Assembly (NCBI GenBank): GCA_051453625.1
Contig: JBOZIK010000001.1
Coordinates: 172,313,876 to 172,377,875, forward strand
Length of the DNA: 64,000 bases
From: Welwitschia mirabilis
Taxonomy: Eukaryota; Gnetophyta; Gnetopsida; Welwitschiales
Reading direction: 5' to 3'
Under the pieces are notes generated by a model that was given only the letters and a program-made list of their open reading frames with translations, made no database searches and had not been told where the DNA came from. Each line of letters opens with the position of its first letter. The first letter of the stretch is position 1. Below are positions 34,185 to 46,100 of this stretch, in pieces. The position numbers and the translations under genes are program-made.

Positions 34185-34284
34185 NNNNNNNNNNNNNNNN
34201 NNNNNNNNNNNNNNNNNNNNNNNNNNNNNNNNNNNNNNNNNNNNNNNNNNNNNNNNNNNNNNNNNNNNNNNNNNNNNNNNNNNN

Positions 34285-35402
34285 AGAATTAAAATAATAC
34301 ATTCATGTTTTTTTTAAGAAGGAATTACTTAAAAGTATAGTGGTGGTCCAAGAGTGGTGATGAATAGAGGTCAATGTTTTAACCAAAATGAATCTTATAG
34401 AAGGTTATAATAACATGATTTAATTGAATTACAACTCTTAGCACTGATATATAAAATATTGTCATTAGTGTTACCTATATAAATTAATTTTTAAGAGATG
34501 CATCACTTTTATATATAGGATCTTATGTATAATCATTTCATAACTAATAAAAAGTATATATGTTAACAAGGATGATATTAAAATGACGTAGCATAAATTA
34601 CACATTTTGTTCTTAGCTTATTAGACTTTTGAGTATTGCATTATTCATATCAATATTTGAGGTGGAAAATTAACTAGATTATGCAATTAGAAGTATTAAA
34701 GATTATGAAAAGAAGTAACAACAAAGGAGTGTAGAGTGAAAGGGACCTATATGAATAAAAACTTGAGGTATTTTTATATTAAATCTTTTGAGGTGAGTGT
34801 CATAAGAAGTGAGAGATTAGTATGTTACAATATCTATTGTTTTAAAACAAGGAGAATGATAAGATATTTTGGCTTATGAAATTGTAAGGTTTCAACAATT
34901 AAGTAAGCCTTTTAATCTTAGGAAATAAAGAAGATTGAAAGTGAATTATTAACAAAAGGGTTTGTGTAAATTTTTAAGTCAATATGTCATTTAGTTTAGC
35001 ATTGCGATGAAGGCAACTAGAAATATCACTTAGCCTAAGAAGAAGTTATATGAACCTTTAGATTTATGATATCATTGACCTAGAATGAACTATGTGAAAT
35101 TATTATTAAAGGAAAATGGTGTGAAGCTAAGGGCTAGCCTATACCAACTACTTCCAACATGAAGGCAATTAAGAAGAACTTTCAACATATTAAGTTTGTC
35201 AAAATGAAGGAGGTAAAGTATGACTTTATAATTTACTATGAATCACTTAGTAAGATTGCATGATCCATGTATGTATAAAGATACTAATCATAGTTTGAAC
35301 TATGAAATAATCCTTAGGAATATTATGAATATCTATATGTCTATAAGGGTAACCTTTAATACATATTATGTAGAATATTTTTAAGATTATTATGATACAA
35401 CC
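34285..35402. repeat. Sirevirus 3' flank, copy 3
   Basis: Third copy of the flank, somewhat more diverged (for example 34358 gatgaatagaggtc). Joined to LTR copy b at the same point. Confidence 0.7.
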
Positions 35403-36687
35403 TAAAAATAGTGGATCAACCCTAGAAGGGAGTGAATAGGTCTTAAATCCAATTTCTGTACTCTTTAAAACCTACAAATAAAATAAACAAATATATAAAA
35501 CATAGGTGCAAGATATTTTAATGGTGAATAAACACTACCCTTAAACCCCTTAGACCTCTTATCCCTGGATGGCATATATTAATAACTAAGATTGGTTTTC
35601 AGGCTTACCAAAAACTTATTTCAACATCAAAATGATTTTAAGATTGATCCTCAACCACAGAAGAAAGGAAGTAGGATGGATGAATAGATGCATATATTTG
35701 CTCTTAATGGTGTAGTAATCTCTTCTTCATAGAAGATACAACGATAGCTCCATATAGAAATTTGAACTTATATCTTATTTAAATATAATGATAGAATGCT
35801 ATAATAGTTTTAGTTTTTCTATTCATTGGTGTAAAAAAAGGTGTGTTCCTTTTGAATTTAAAAAAGATTAAATAATAAAAGTGCATAAGGTAACTATTTG
35901 AGAGAAGGAAAGCAAACCATTGTAATATTTCATGCTTTTTGATGAATCATTAGAAATATAATCATTACATTTGTACCATATACAGTCAACCTCAATACAA
36001 TACTCGGTCACCTAGGTATCTAGTCACCCTTATTTCTTATCTTTAGTCATCCTTGTTTACTACAGATTTCTTAATATAGAATATATGCAAGTTCAGTCAT
36101 CTTATGAAGGTATGTAGTCGACCTTTATTCAGTCGCCCTTACTTTAGTAACTCAGTCTACCTTGTGAGGGTAGATTCTAGGCAATATATGATTACTTGTA
36201 ACTAAGTGTTTTAGTAGCTCTTATTGTTAAGATACTAAAGATTCATTGGTTATCATGTGGTTGCCTATTTATAACTAGTCGGTCGCATGTAATAAAATTG
36301 AATTTAGTAGATTGTAACACATTTGCCTATATTTTTTTAAGTAGTTATCTATGTTTACCCTAGTTTTTACATAGAGGTTCTAACTGGGTTACTTAAATGA
36401 ATTTTCATCGTTACCTATGTTAGAACTAGTCTTCTTCCTGATGTATTAATGTTCTTGCCTAGTAAGATACACTTAGTGACTTATTCTGCAATCAGTATTC
36501 TTCTTGATGTATCATCGTGGTTACCTAGTATGATAGGTTTGATCACCTAAACCTAAAGTAGTTTCATAGTTCTTAATAAATCGATCGCTCAGTTATAAAT
36601 ATTAGTCACCCGATGCTGAAAAATCTCTAAACAATTGACTAACTACAAAAACTCATTAAATTAATCAATGATAATGGTTTCTTAACA
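35403..36687 (-). repeat. Sirevirus LTR, copy b
   Basis: About 1285 bp on the - strand, from TGTTAAGAAACC (complement ending 36687) to 35403. Lacks the 70-base tandem duplication of copy a. Many GGTCACC-like motifs have decayed to ggtcatc, agtcacc or agtcatc. Confidence 0.78.
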
Positions 36688-36700
36688 AACTTCCTCTTTG
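36688..36700 (-). promoter_or_regulatory. Polypurine tract, copy b
   Basis: CAAAGAGGAAGTT on the - strand immediately before the LTR 5' end TGTTAAG. A purine run at this position primes plus-strand DNA synthesis in LTR retroelements, and it fixes the LTR boundary and element orientation. Confidence 0.75.
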
Positions 36701-36859
36701 TTATTGATTGAGGATAAATAATAATTTGACATATGGGTCTTCTCCTAACTTAATTAACTTTATAATAGATTAAATTTATATGAGTTTTACATGAAAAATT
36801 TAGTAAACATTAAAAATATTTTCATAATGAAAAAAGAGTTTTTCTATTAATCAAAAAAT

Positions 36860-37994
36860 TTGGATTACATCATGAGAAGCACATTTTTTTGATAATGCAC
36901 AAAAAGTGACAAAATAAGTACAAATTAATCTCCTCCTTTTTGATGAAATTAAGGACAAGGAGTACAAATAAAACTAGAAAAAAAAGAAAATAGATACAAA
37001 GACTTAATATAACTTAAAAAACTGAGCACCATTACTTTGAAAGGTATCAACCATTGAAGTACCACTAGTGATGAGAGATTCTTTGATATAATAAGTCCAT
37101 GAGTTGATATGGCATGTGCCATAAAGGATTTCTAGATTTTGAAAGGCCTTGATCTTAGGACTAAAAGGAGTAGCTATTCTTTAAAGATGTGCATCCTAGA
37201 CAAATTAGATTATCAATAGGCCTCATGGGCTTTTGAATCTCTTGCTAAGATAGATGTAGAATGTCAAAGTAATGATAAATTCGCATGATAAGAAATAAAT
37301 ATGGTAGGGCATGCCTCTCATGAGGCTGAAGCTACTTGTCCATATGCTTAAGCATGATATTAGGAGCATCAATATCTCTTATTCTATCCAGTGAATAAAA
37401 ATGAAAGACCCTATAGTTAATGAATTCATCTTTGTGTTCAACAAATAGCAAGAAGTTGTAAGACATGATAAGGTGTAGAAGATAAAATCTTAGAAGGAGC
37501 TGGGAAGCTTTGAGAGTTTTCTTCTAAGTAGAATGTATGCCATAAAAATGCTGAGTGGAAACATCATTTTCTTAAAAGGACTCAATCATGGACTAGTATT
37601 CTTCCTAGTTTTCTTGAGGTAACCTAGTGAGGAAAGCTATGAGATCAGTAGTAATATGCATCTCATGGCCAAAAACTAAAGTAATGAAAGTATATTAAGA
37701 AGCATAAAATCTAGCATTAAAATAAAATAATCTAGTCACCAGAGAAGAGAATGTACTAGACACATAGAGAAAATAACCTTAGTTAACCTCTTCCAGTAAA
37801 GTCTGGACCTTCTTTAGGATTAGAAATTGCACAGGCTTATAGGTACTTTCAAATGCTATGGGGCTGGTTTTGAAATGCTTCTCAAAATTTCTAAGTTACT
37901 CAATGCTCATCTTAGAGAAGACATAACTTTGTGGTTTAATAACAGCCTCCTTTCTTTTCTTTCTAGAACCCTATCCTAACTATTAAGAAGCCAT
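36860..37994 (-). pseudogene. ORF3 after pol (plant transposon-protein-like), copy b
   Basis: Most complete copy together with copy c; about 370 codons from an ATG at 37992-37994, with in-frame stops near the start (MAS then two TA-type stops). Order on the - strand: basic RKKRKEA stretch, FEKHFKTSPIAFESTYKP, ILKKVQTLLEEVN then GYFLYVSSTF, LVTRLFYFNARF, FGHEMHITTDLIAFLTRLPQ, MSYNFLLFVEHKDEFINY, IMLKHMDK, LPYLFLIMRIYHYFDI. The layout agrees with the Pfam 'putative plant transposon protein' family as I recall it. It lies in the sense direction just upstream of the polypurine tract, so it would be the third ORF of the element. An env-like identity is not supported: I see no signal peptide or transmembrane segment. 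Confidence 0.58.
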
Positions 37995-38139
37995 TTTAAA
38001 CCCAAATCAAAGAGAAAAGCATGAAAAAAATTAAAGATANNNNNNNNNNNNNNNNNNNNNNNNNNNNNNNNNNNNNNNNNNNNNNNNNNNNNNNNNNNNN
38101 NNNNNNNNNNNNNNNNNNNNNNNNNNNNNNNNNNNNNNN

Positions 38140-38199
38140 ATAAGGATAACTTTTAATACATATTATGTAGAATATTTTTAAGATTATTATGATACAACT
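38140..38199. repeat. Sirevirus 3' flank, copy 4 (short)
   Basis: Sixty bases of the flank (ataaggataacttttaatac...gatacaact) before LTR copy c. Preceded by the 38040-38139 gap. Confidence 0.65.
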
Positions 38200-39486
38200 T
38201 TAAAATAATGGATCGACCATAGAGGGGGGTGAATAGGTCTTAAATCAAATTTCTGTACTCTTTAAAACCTATAAATAAAATAAACAAATATATAAAATAT
38301 AGGTGTAAGATATTTTAATGGTGAATAAACACCACCCTTTAACCCCTTAAACCTCTTATCCTTGGATGGGATATATTAACAACTAAGATTAGTTTGCAGG
38401 CTTACCAAAAAATTATTTCAACATTAAAGGATTTTAAGACTAATCCTCAACCATAGAAGAAAGGAAGTAGGATGGATGAATAGATGCATAGATTTGCTCT
38501 CAATGGTGCAGTAATCTCTTCTTCATAGAAGATACAATGATAGCTCTAAATAGAAATTTGAACTTATAGATTATTTAGATATAATGATAGAATGGTATGA
38601 TAGTTTTTTTTCTATTCATTGGTGTGACAAAAGGTGCTTTCCTTTTGAATTAAAAAAATATTAAATAATAAAAGTGCATAAGGTAATCATTTGAGAGAAG
38701 GGAAGTGAACCGTTGTAAGATTCCATGCATTTTAATGAACCATTAGAAATATAACCATTACATTTGTACTATGTACAGTCAACCTCGATACAATACTCGG
38801 TCATTTAGGTATCTAGTCATCCTTCTTTTTTATCTTTAGTCATCCTTGTTTACTGCAGATTTCTTAGTATAGAATAGATGCATGTTCAGTCGCCCTTATA
38901 AAGGTATGCAGTCAATCTTTATTCGGTTGCCCTTACTTTAGTGACTTAGTATAACTTGTAAGGGTAGATTATAGGCAATATATGATTATCTATAACTAAT
39001 TTTTTTAGTAGCTTTTACTATTAAGATACTAAGGATTCATTGGTTATCATCTATTTGCCTATTTGTAACTAGTTGGTCACATGTTTTGTTATCAAATTGA
39101 ATTCAACAGATTGTAACACAGTTGCTTGTATCTTTTTAAGTGGTCATCTATGTTTAACTCATTTTTTACATAGAGGTTCTGATTGGATTGCCTAAATAGA
39201 TTTTCATGGTTGCCTATGCTAGAACTGGTCTTCTTCCTAATGTATCAGCATGCTCGCCTAGTAGGATACACTCAGTCACTTATTCTACAACCAATGTTCT
39301 TCCTGATGTATCATTATGGTTGCCTAGTACGATAGGTTTGGTTATCAAAACCTAAAGTAGTTCCATAGTTCTTAATAAATCAATCCTTTAGTTATAAGAA
39401 TTGATCACCTAGTGCTAGAAAATCTTTACATAATTGACTAACTATAAAAACTCATTAAATTAATCAATAACAATGGATTCTTAACA
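38200..39486 (-). repeat. Sirevirus 3' LTR, copy c
   Basis: About 1287 bp on the - strand. This copy is contiguous with ORF3 copy c and with RNase H (to 41769), so it is the best candidate for the 3' LTR of the element whose pol fills 41-51 kb. Its 5' end is TGTTAAGAATCC (complement ends 39486). Confidence 0.8.
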
Positions 39487-39499
39487 AACTTCCTCTTTG
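39487..39499 (-). promoter_or_regulatory. Polypurine tract, copy c
   Basis: CAAAGAGGAAGTT directly before the LTR 5' end, identical to copy b. Confidence 0.78.
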
Positions 39500-39659
39500 T
39501 CATTTATTGAGGAAAAATAATAATTTGACATATGGGTCTCCTTATAACTTAATTAACTTCATAATAAATTAAATTTATACAAGTTTTACATGAAAAAGTA
39601 TAGTAAAGATCAAAAAGATTTTCATAATAAGAAAATACTTCTTCTATTAATCAAAAAAA

Positions 39660-40763
39660 TTAGATTACATTATGAGAAGTATATTTTTTGATAATGCACA
39701 AAAGGTGATAAAATAAGTACAAATTGTTCTCCTCCTTTTTAATGAAATCAAGGTCAAGGAGTACAAAAAAATTAGAAAATAAGAGAACAGATACAAGGAC
39801 TCAATCTAACTCAAAAGACTGAGCACCATTACTTTGATAGGTATCACCCACTAAAGTACCACTAGTGATGAGAGCTTCTTTGATATAATAAGTTTGTGAG
39901 TCAATATGGTGCATAAGATGAAGGATTTCTAGAGTTTAAAAGGCTTTGATCTTAGGCCTAGAAGGAGTAGTTGGTTCTTCAAAATGTGCATCCTAGATAA
40001 ACTAGATGATCAATAGGCATTATGGGATTTTGAATCTCTTGCTAAGATAGATGTGAAATGTCAAAGTTATAACAAATCCACATGATAAGAAAGGAATATG
40101 ATAGGGAACACCTCTTGTGAGGCTGAATCTAGTTGTCCATATGCTTAAGCAGACATTAGAAGCATAAATATCTCTTCTTCTATCCATTGAATAAAGAAGA
40201 AAGACCCCATAGTTGGTGAGCTCATCTCTATGTCCAACAATTAGCAAGAAGTTGTAAGACATGATAAGGTGAAGAAAACAAAATCTTGAAAGAAGCTGGG
40301 AAACTTTGAGAGTCTTCTTTCAAGTAGCATGTGTATCATAAACATGCAACATCTTTTTTTTTTCAAAGGACTCAGTGATAGACCAGTATTATCCCTAGTT
40401 TCCTTAAGGTAACCTAGTGAGGGAAGCTATGAGATCAGTAGTAATATGCATCTCATGGCCAAAAAATAAAGTAATGAAAGTAGATTAATAAGCATCAAAT
40501 CTATCATTAAAATAAAATAATCTAGTTACCAGAGGATAGTAGGTGCCAGACACATAGAGAAAATAACCGCAGTTAACCTTCATCAAGCTTAGAAATTACA
40601 AAGAATTATAGGTACTTTCAAAAGCTATGGGGCTAGTTTTAAAATGCTTCTCAAAAGGTCTAAGTTGCTCAGTGCTCATTCTAGAGAAGACATAACCTGG
40701 TGGTTCAATAATAGCCTCCTTTCTTTTCTTTCTAGAACTAACTCCTGACTACTAAGAAGTCAT
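39660..40763 (-). pseudogene. ORF3 after pol (plant transposon-protein-like), copy c
   Basis: About 368 codons from the ATG at 40761-40763 (MTS, then decayed). Blocks in order: SSRKKRKEAIIEPPGYVFSR, MSTEQLRPFEKHFKTSPIAF, GYFLYVSGTYYPLVTRLFYF, FGHEMHITTDLIAFLTRLP, then an 80-codon open piece (40020-40262) with MSYNFLLIVGHRDELTNYGV and MDRRRDIYASNV, then a frameshift after which LSYSFLIMWICYNFDISHLS would continue in the neighbouring frame. Near the end, GAQSFELD leads into a hydrophobic LLFSNFFVLLDLDF stretch. It lies about 570 bases after RNase H and 170 bases before the polypurine tract, all on the - strand. Assignment to the 'putative plant transposon protein' family rests on motif order. 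Confidence 0.6.
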
Positions 40764-40769
40764 TTTGAA

Positions 40770-41340
40770 CCCAGATCTAAGAGAAAAGCATGAAAAAAAG
40801 TAAAGAGAGACCCCATAGAAACTGATAAACCAACAAAAAGTGAGTGTAAAAATGATGGAGAAAAAAGGGTGGGGAGATTTTAAAAATATAAAGCACAATG
40901 CCTTAAATGTGAGAAACTAATTGATAAGGTTAGTAGATCCATGTAAAATTTTTAAAACTAGAAAATTAAGGTGGCATTCGACCCTAGATAAAAAAGTAAT
41001 TGACCCTGCAAGATGGAGATTTGACAGTGGAAATCGAATTAAAGTCGATTAACCTAAGAAAAAGTTAAGATCATTCCAATGTAATTAGAATTGGATCTTA
41101 ATGAGGTTAAATGAAGAAAAACTTGTAATTGATCCAAAATCTGGAAGATTTGATATAAAATTTGGGATAAAACTAGTCAATCCAATGGTATAGTTGGTCG
41201 ACCCAGTGAAGGAAAAAGTTTAATAGTAAGAAACTCAAAGACAAATGATTATCCTACTTCGAGAAGTAGGTCGACCAGGGTTCAAATTTATATTACAATA
41301 AAAAGTTTAAACCCCTCAACTGGACTTTATTATTTAGCTG
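40770..41340 (-). other. Spacer between RNase H and ORF3, copy c
   Basis: Noncoding by eye. Contains several ggtcgacc or tcgaccc elements (for example 40977 attcgaccctag, 41195 agttggtcgaccc, 41269 aggtcgaccaggg), related to the motif in the LTR. The same spacer recurs at 42170-42735. Confidence 0.5.
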
Positions 41341-41344
41341 AGGT

Positions 41345-41769
41345 GGATTTTAAAATTCTTTTTTAGACTTAACGCCTAGAAAGTAGTGAAGAGTTGCAAA
41401 ATAATTAGATAATAAAGGTTTTGTAAATATATCTATTAGTTGATTTTTGATACAAATATATTCTTAGTTAAATATTTTTTCTATTAATTCTCAAATAAAA
41501 TGATACCTGATATCGATGTGCATAGTGTGAGTATGTGGAATGGATTGTGAGTGATTTGAATATCACTTGAGTTATTGCATAGGATGGGCACTTCTGTGAT
41601 GTTTAGGTCATAATATTTTAATGTTTCTTTCATCCACAAGATCTGAGTGCAACATGGTCTAGCAGCTATATACTTAGAATCAGTAGTAGAGAGAGATATG
41701 GAGCATTATTTTTTACTATACTAGGCAATGAGATAATTTCCAAAAAACCAACATCTATCACTCGTGCTT
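41345..41769 (-). pseudogene. Sirevirus RNase H C-terminus, copy c
   Basis: Decayed RNase H end, equivalent to 42740-43140. On the - strand, text corresponding to 'FGNxLxxWYSKKxxSISLSTxKAKYI' and to the C-terminal 'IQHTHTxxIDIRYHFI...' and 'TKDQLI..FTKPLLS' blocks is present with stops. Cut at its 5' side by the 41770 gap. Confidence 0.7.
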
Positions 41770-41869
41770 NNNNNNNNNNNNNNNNNNNNNNNNNNNNNNN
41801 NNNNNNNNNNNNNNNNNNNNNNNNNNNNNNNNNNNNNNNNNNNNNNNNNNNNNNNNNNNNNNNNNNNNN

Positions 41870-42135
41870 AATCTAGTCACTAGAGAATAGCAGGTGCCAG
41901 ACACATAGAGAAAATAACCATACTTAACCTCTTCCAGTAAAGTTTGGATCTTCCTTAGGCTTAGAAATTGCATAGGCTTATAGGTACTTTTAAAAGCTAT
42001 GGGGCTGGTTTCAAGATGCTTCTCAAATGTATAAGTTGCTTAGTGCTCATCTTGGAGAAGACATAACTTGATGGTTCAATAATAGCTTCCTTTTTTTTCT
42101 TTATAGAACCCTTTCCTAATTGCTAATAAGTAATT
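41870..42135 (-). pseudogene. ORF3 N-terminal part, copy d
   Basis: Restart of ORF3 after the gap. On the - strand: KKKEAIIEPSSYVFSKMSTK, MQFLSLRKIQTLLEEVKYGY, FLYVSGTCYSLVTR. The start codon position is ATT in place of ATG. It is the N-terminal quarter only; the rest is represented by copies a-c. Confidence 0.6.
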
Positions 42136-42169
42136 TTAAATCCAAATATAAGAGAAAAGCATAAAAATA

Positions 42170-42735
42170 AGTAAAGAGAAACCCTAAAGAAGCTGATAAA
42201 ATAACAGAAAGTGAGTGTAAGAATGATGGAGAAAAAAGAATAGGCAGATTTTAAAAATACACGGCGTACTTCCTTATATGTGGGTGACCAATCGATAAGG
42301 TCAATAGATCCATGTAAAAGTTTTAAAACTAGAAAAGTAAGGTAGTAGTTGATCCTAGATAAATAATTTATTGATCCTACCAGATAAAGATTTGACAGTG
42401 GAAACTGAATCAAAGTCGATTCACCTAAGAAAGAGTTGAGATTAACTCAATGTAATCAGAATTGAATCTTAATGAGGTTGAGTGAAGAAAAACGTGTGAT
42501 TAATCCATAAGCTATAACATTTAATATAAAATCTATGATAAAACTGGTCGATCCAATGTTAGTTGGTCAACACAGTTAAGAAAAAAGTTTAACAGTAAGA
42601 AACTGAAAGACAAATGATTACTCCACTTTGAGAAGTAGATTGACTAGGGCTTAAATTTATATCACAATGAAAGGTTTGAACCCCTCAACTAAATTTTATT
42701 ATTCAGTTAAAGCTGGGTTTTGTAAGTTTTTTTAG
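42170..42735 (-). other. Spacer between RNase H and ORF3, copy d
   Basis: Repeats 40770-41340. The ggtcgacc elements are more decayed (ggtcgatc, ggtcaaca). A frame at 42123-42413 is not kept in the other copy and is not called. Confidence 0.5.
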
Positions 42736-42739
42736 ACTT

Positions 42740-43500
42740 TATGCCCAAAAAATAACAAAGAGTTGCAAAATAATTAGACAATAAAGGTTTTGTAAACATA
42801 TTTATTAGTTGATCTTTAGTACAAATATATTCTTAACTAATTATTTTCTTTTATATTAATTCTCAAATAAAATGATACCTAATATCGATTTTCTTAGTGT
42901 GAGTATGTTGAATAAGATTGTGAGTTATTTGAATAGCACTTGAGTTATTTCATAGGATGGGCACTTCTGTGATGTTTAGGCTGTAATCATTTAATGTTTC
43001 TTTCATTCATAAGATCTTAGTACAACATGGTCCAGTATCTATGTACTTAGCTTTAGTAGTAGAGAGAGATATGGAGCATTGTTTTTTGCTATACCAGGTA
43101 GTGAGACAATTTCCAAAGAACAAACATCTACCACTAATTCTCTTACAATCATCTTTGCATCTAGCTCAATCTGCATTGCTATAACCTATTAGGTTTAAGG
43201 GCGTGTGATTTGAAAAACATAAACTAAAGTCTAAAGTATCTTTTACATAGCAGGGTATTCTCTTTACAGTAGTAAGATGTGATTCCTTTGATTTGATTGG
43301 ATACTTGACACACAGACAAATACTAAAAGCTATGTTAAGGTGACTAGCTACTAAATATAATAGACTTTCAATAATACTATGATATAACTTTTGATCCACA
43401 TCTTTACCATTTTCATCAATAAAAAGTTTAGCATATATGACCATTGAAGAGTCCATTCATTTTATATTCTCAAGTCTGAATTTGTTGATTAAATATGAGG
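42740..43500 (-). pseudogene. Sirevirus RNase H and connection domain, copy d
   Basis: Best RNase H copy. From 43456 down: the connection segment ENGKDVDQKLYHSIIESLLY then LVASHLNIAFSICLCVKYPI (open for 96 codons), where 'ASRPDI' has become ASHLNI. Next RISGRCLFFGNCLTTWYSKK then ISLSTTKAKYIDTGPCC, the RNase H core, and finally NSSAIQITHNLIQHTHTKKI, DIRYHFI, and DQLINMFTKPLLSN. These match the Sirevirus branch of copia. TGG-to-TAG and CAA-to-TAA stops interrupt it. Confidence 0.82.
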
Positions 43501-44215
43501 AGTATTTCTTTTGATTTATAAAAATACCATCTTCATGTTGTTAAATTTGTAGAATCAAAAACCTATTTACTCATTTGACCATGCTCATTTCAAACTTATA
43601 AATCATTAGAATTGTAAAATCATTTGATAATTTTACATTAATTAATCCCAAAATAATATCATCCTCATAGATTTAAACCAAAATTAAATCATCATTCAAG
43701 ACTTTTCTAAATAAATTTCTATCAATGGAGCCTCTAGAAAAATCATGCTAAAGTAAGAAGGAGGAAAGATTTTGATAAAAGCTCTAAAAGCTTGTTCTAA
43801 CTCATATAAGGCCTTGTTAAGTTTATAAACATAATTAGGTTTATAAGGATTAAATAAGCCTTGAGGTTGCTTTACATAAACTTCTTCTTCAATGTGTTCA
43901 TTTAGAAAAGCACTCTTTACATCCATTTGAAATACTTTCATTTTCTTGTAACAAATAAAAACTAGAAACATCCTTATTAATTCTAATTGAGTAACTAGTG
44001 TAAAAGTGTCTACATATCCACTTCTTCTATTTGAGAGTACCCTTGAGTCACTAGTCTAGATTTGTTCTTTGTAATCTCATTTTTCTCATTTACTTTATTT
44101 TTAAAAATTCACTTTGTGTCTATGACATTCTTCTTGGTTAGTTTTGGAACAAGTAACCATACCTAATTTCAAAAGAATTGTTGAAGTTCTTCTTACATTG
44201 CATTGATCCAACATG
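43501..44215 (-). pseudogene. Sirevirus reverse transcriptase, copy d
   Basis: From 44215 down: LLVPKLTKKNVIDTK then IFKNKVNEKNEITKNKSRLV (entry block), then the open 91-codon piece 43696-43971 with FQMDVKSAFLNEHIEEEVYV, KQPQGLFNPYKPNYVYKLNK, ALYELEQAFRAF. The first catalytic Asp (in MDVKSAF) is kept. The second motif reads YEDD at 43658-43669, in place of YVDD; both aspartates remain. Ends in the PPSYFSMIF region and QHEDGIFINQKKY. It would synthesise cDNA. The Glu in YEDD and the many stops make it inactive. Confidence 0.85.
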
Positions 44216-44877
44216 GGCTAGATTCAGCCTCCTCAAAGGTTTTTAGTTCCACTTGAAATAGAAAAGAAACATAAGCATTAAATTTTTAAAGAGAGTTCCT
44301 AATAATAATGCCTTATTGAACATTTTCAATGATAGAGTCTACAGGATGATATTTGATTTCCTTGATTCCTGAGATTGTCTTATCTCTTAAGCTATCTTCA
44401 TTTTGATTAATAAAAGAGGAAGGAATTAGATCTTCATCAAGTTCAATGGATTTTGAGGTCTCTAAAACATTATGGATTTTTACATTAATATATTCTTTCA
44501 TATATAGAGTATGTTTATGAAACACTCTATAATCTCTACTTGATTAAGAGTATCCTAAAAAGATTTCTTCATCAAATTTAGAATCAAATTTTACTAATTC
44601 TTCCTGATCTCTCAAAATGAATCACTTAATTTTAAAGGTTTTAAAATAAGATATATTTAACTTCTTTTCTTTCTAAAGCTCATAAGGAGTTTTAGAAGTT
44701 CTGGGACTTGAATATACTTTGTTTGAAATATGATAAGCTGTGTTCACTACTTTAGTTGAAAATCATTTTGGAACATCCTTATCATTTAACATAAATCTTG
44801 TCATATCTAATAAAGTTTGACTTTTCCTTTCAGCTATCCCATTTTGTTAAGGGGTTATAGGATCTGTAAACTCATGG
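44216..44877 (-). pseudogene. Sirevirus integrase tail and RT linker, copy d
   Basis: On the - strand from 44877: KVVNTAYHISNKVYSSPRTS-type text (tail of integrase core), KCFILRDQEELVKFDSKFDE then EIFLGYS (the 'FLGYS' block), FHKHTLYMKEYINVKIHNV, and the linker 44313-44525 ending KYHPVDSIIENV, which equals the 'HP.DSIIGN' sequence that precedes RT in this group. The 70-codon linker is open. Confidence 0.75.
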
Positions 44878-44977
44878 NNNNNNNNNNNNNNNNNNNNNNN
44901 NNNNNNNNNNNNNNNNNNNNNNNNNNNNNNNNNNNNNNNNNNNNNNNNNNNNNNNNNNNNNNNNNNNNNNNNNNNNN

Positions 44978-45300
44978 AATCTACATTGCTATAACCTGTT
45001 AATTTTAAGGGAGTGTGATTTGAAAACCATAAATCAAAGTCTAAAGTACCTTTTATGTAGGAAAGTATTCTCTTTACAGTAGTAAGATGTGATTACTTTG
45101 ATTTGCTTTAATAATTGGCACACAAACCAACACTGAAAGCTATGTCAAGGTGAATAGCTACTAGATATAATAGACTTTCAATAATACTATGATATACCTT
45201 TTGATCCACATCCTTACCATTTTTATCAAGAAAAATTTTATCATATATGACCATTGGAGAGTTCATACATTTTATATTCTTAAGTTTGAATTGTTGATTA
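44978..45300 (-). pseudogene. Sirevirus connection/RNase H start, copy e
   Basis: Restart after the 44878 gap, at the equivalent of about 43176. Carries the same connection segment with different substitutions (for example 45097 gcttta where copy d has gattgg). Confidence 0.7.
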
Positions 45301-46100
45301 AATATGAGAAGTGTTTCTTTTGATTTATAAAAATACCATCTTCATGTTGTTAAATTTGTAGACTCAGAAACATATTTGCTCATTTAACCATTCTCACTTC
45401 AAACTTATAACTCATTAGAATTGCAAAATCATTTGACAATTTTACATTAATTGACCCAAAAATAATATCATCCTTTTAGATATAAACCAAAATTAAATCA
45501 TTATTCAAAACTTTTCTAAATAAAGTTCTATCAATGAAGCCTCTATAAAAACCATGCTGAAGTAAGAAGGAGAAAAGCTTTTCATACAAGCTCTAGAAGC
45601 TTATTCTAATCCATACAAGGCCTTGTTAAGTTTATATACATAATCAAATTTATGAGGATCAGAGAATCCTTGAGGTTGCTTTACATAAAATTCTTTTTCA
45701 ATGTGTTCATTCAGAAAAGCATCTTTACATTCATTTGAAATACTTTCATTTTCTTGTAGTAAGCAAAAGCTAGAAACTTACTTATTAATTATAATCAAGC
45801 AACTAGTGTAAAAATGTCTCCATAATTCACTTCTTCTATTTGATAGTACCCTTGAGTCACTAGTCTAGATTTATTCTTTGTAATCTCATTTTTTTCATTA
45901 ACTTTATTTCTAAAAATTCACTTTGTGTCTATGACATTCTTCTTGTTTAGTTCTAGAACAAGTAATCATACCTAGTCTTAAAAGAATTGTTGAAGTTCTT
46001 CTTGCATTGTATTGATCCAACAGGAGTCAAATTCAGCCTCCTTAAAGGTTTTTAGTACCACTTGAGAGAGAAAAGAAACATAAGCACTAAATTTTTTAAG
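45301..46100 (-). pseudogene. Sirevirus reverse transcriptase, copy e
   Basis: Equivalent of 43501-44280. The MDVKSAF region is disrupted by a one-base loss near 45722 (aaaagcatctttac versus aaaagcactctttac). The remaining blocks are recognisable in shifting frames. It gives no 90-codon open piece, so it is more decayed than copy d here. Confidence 0.72.

Noticed and set aside
42123-42413. 96-codon frame on the - strand
   Set aside because: Covers the ORF3 start region in the wrong frame plus spacer; not kept in copy c.
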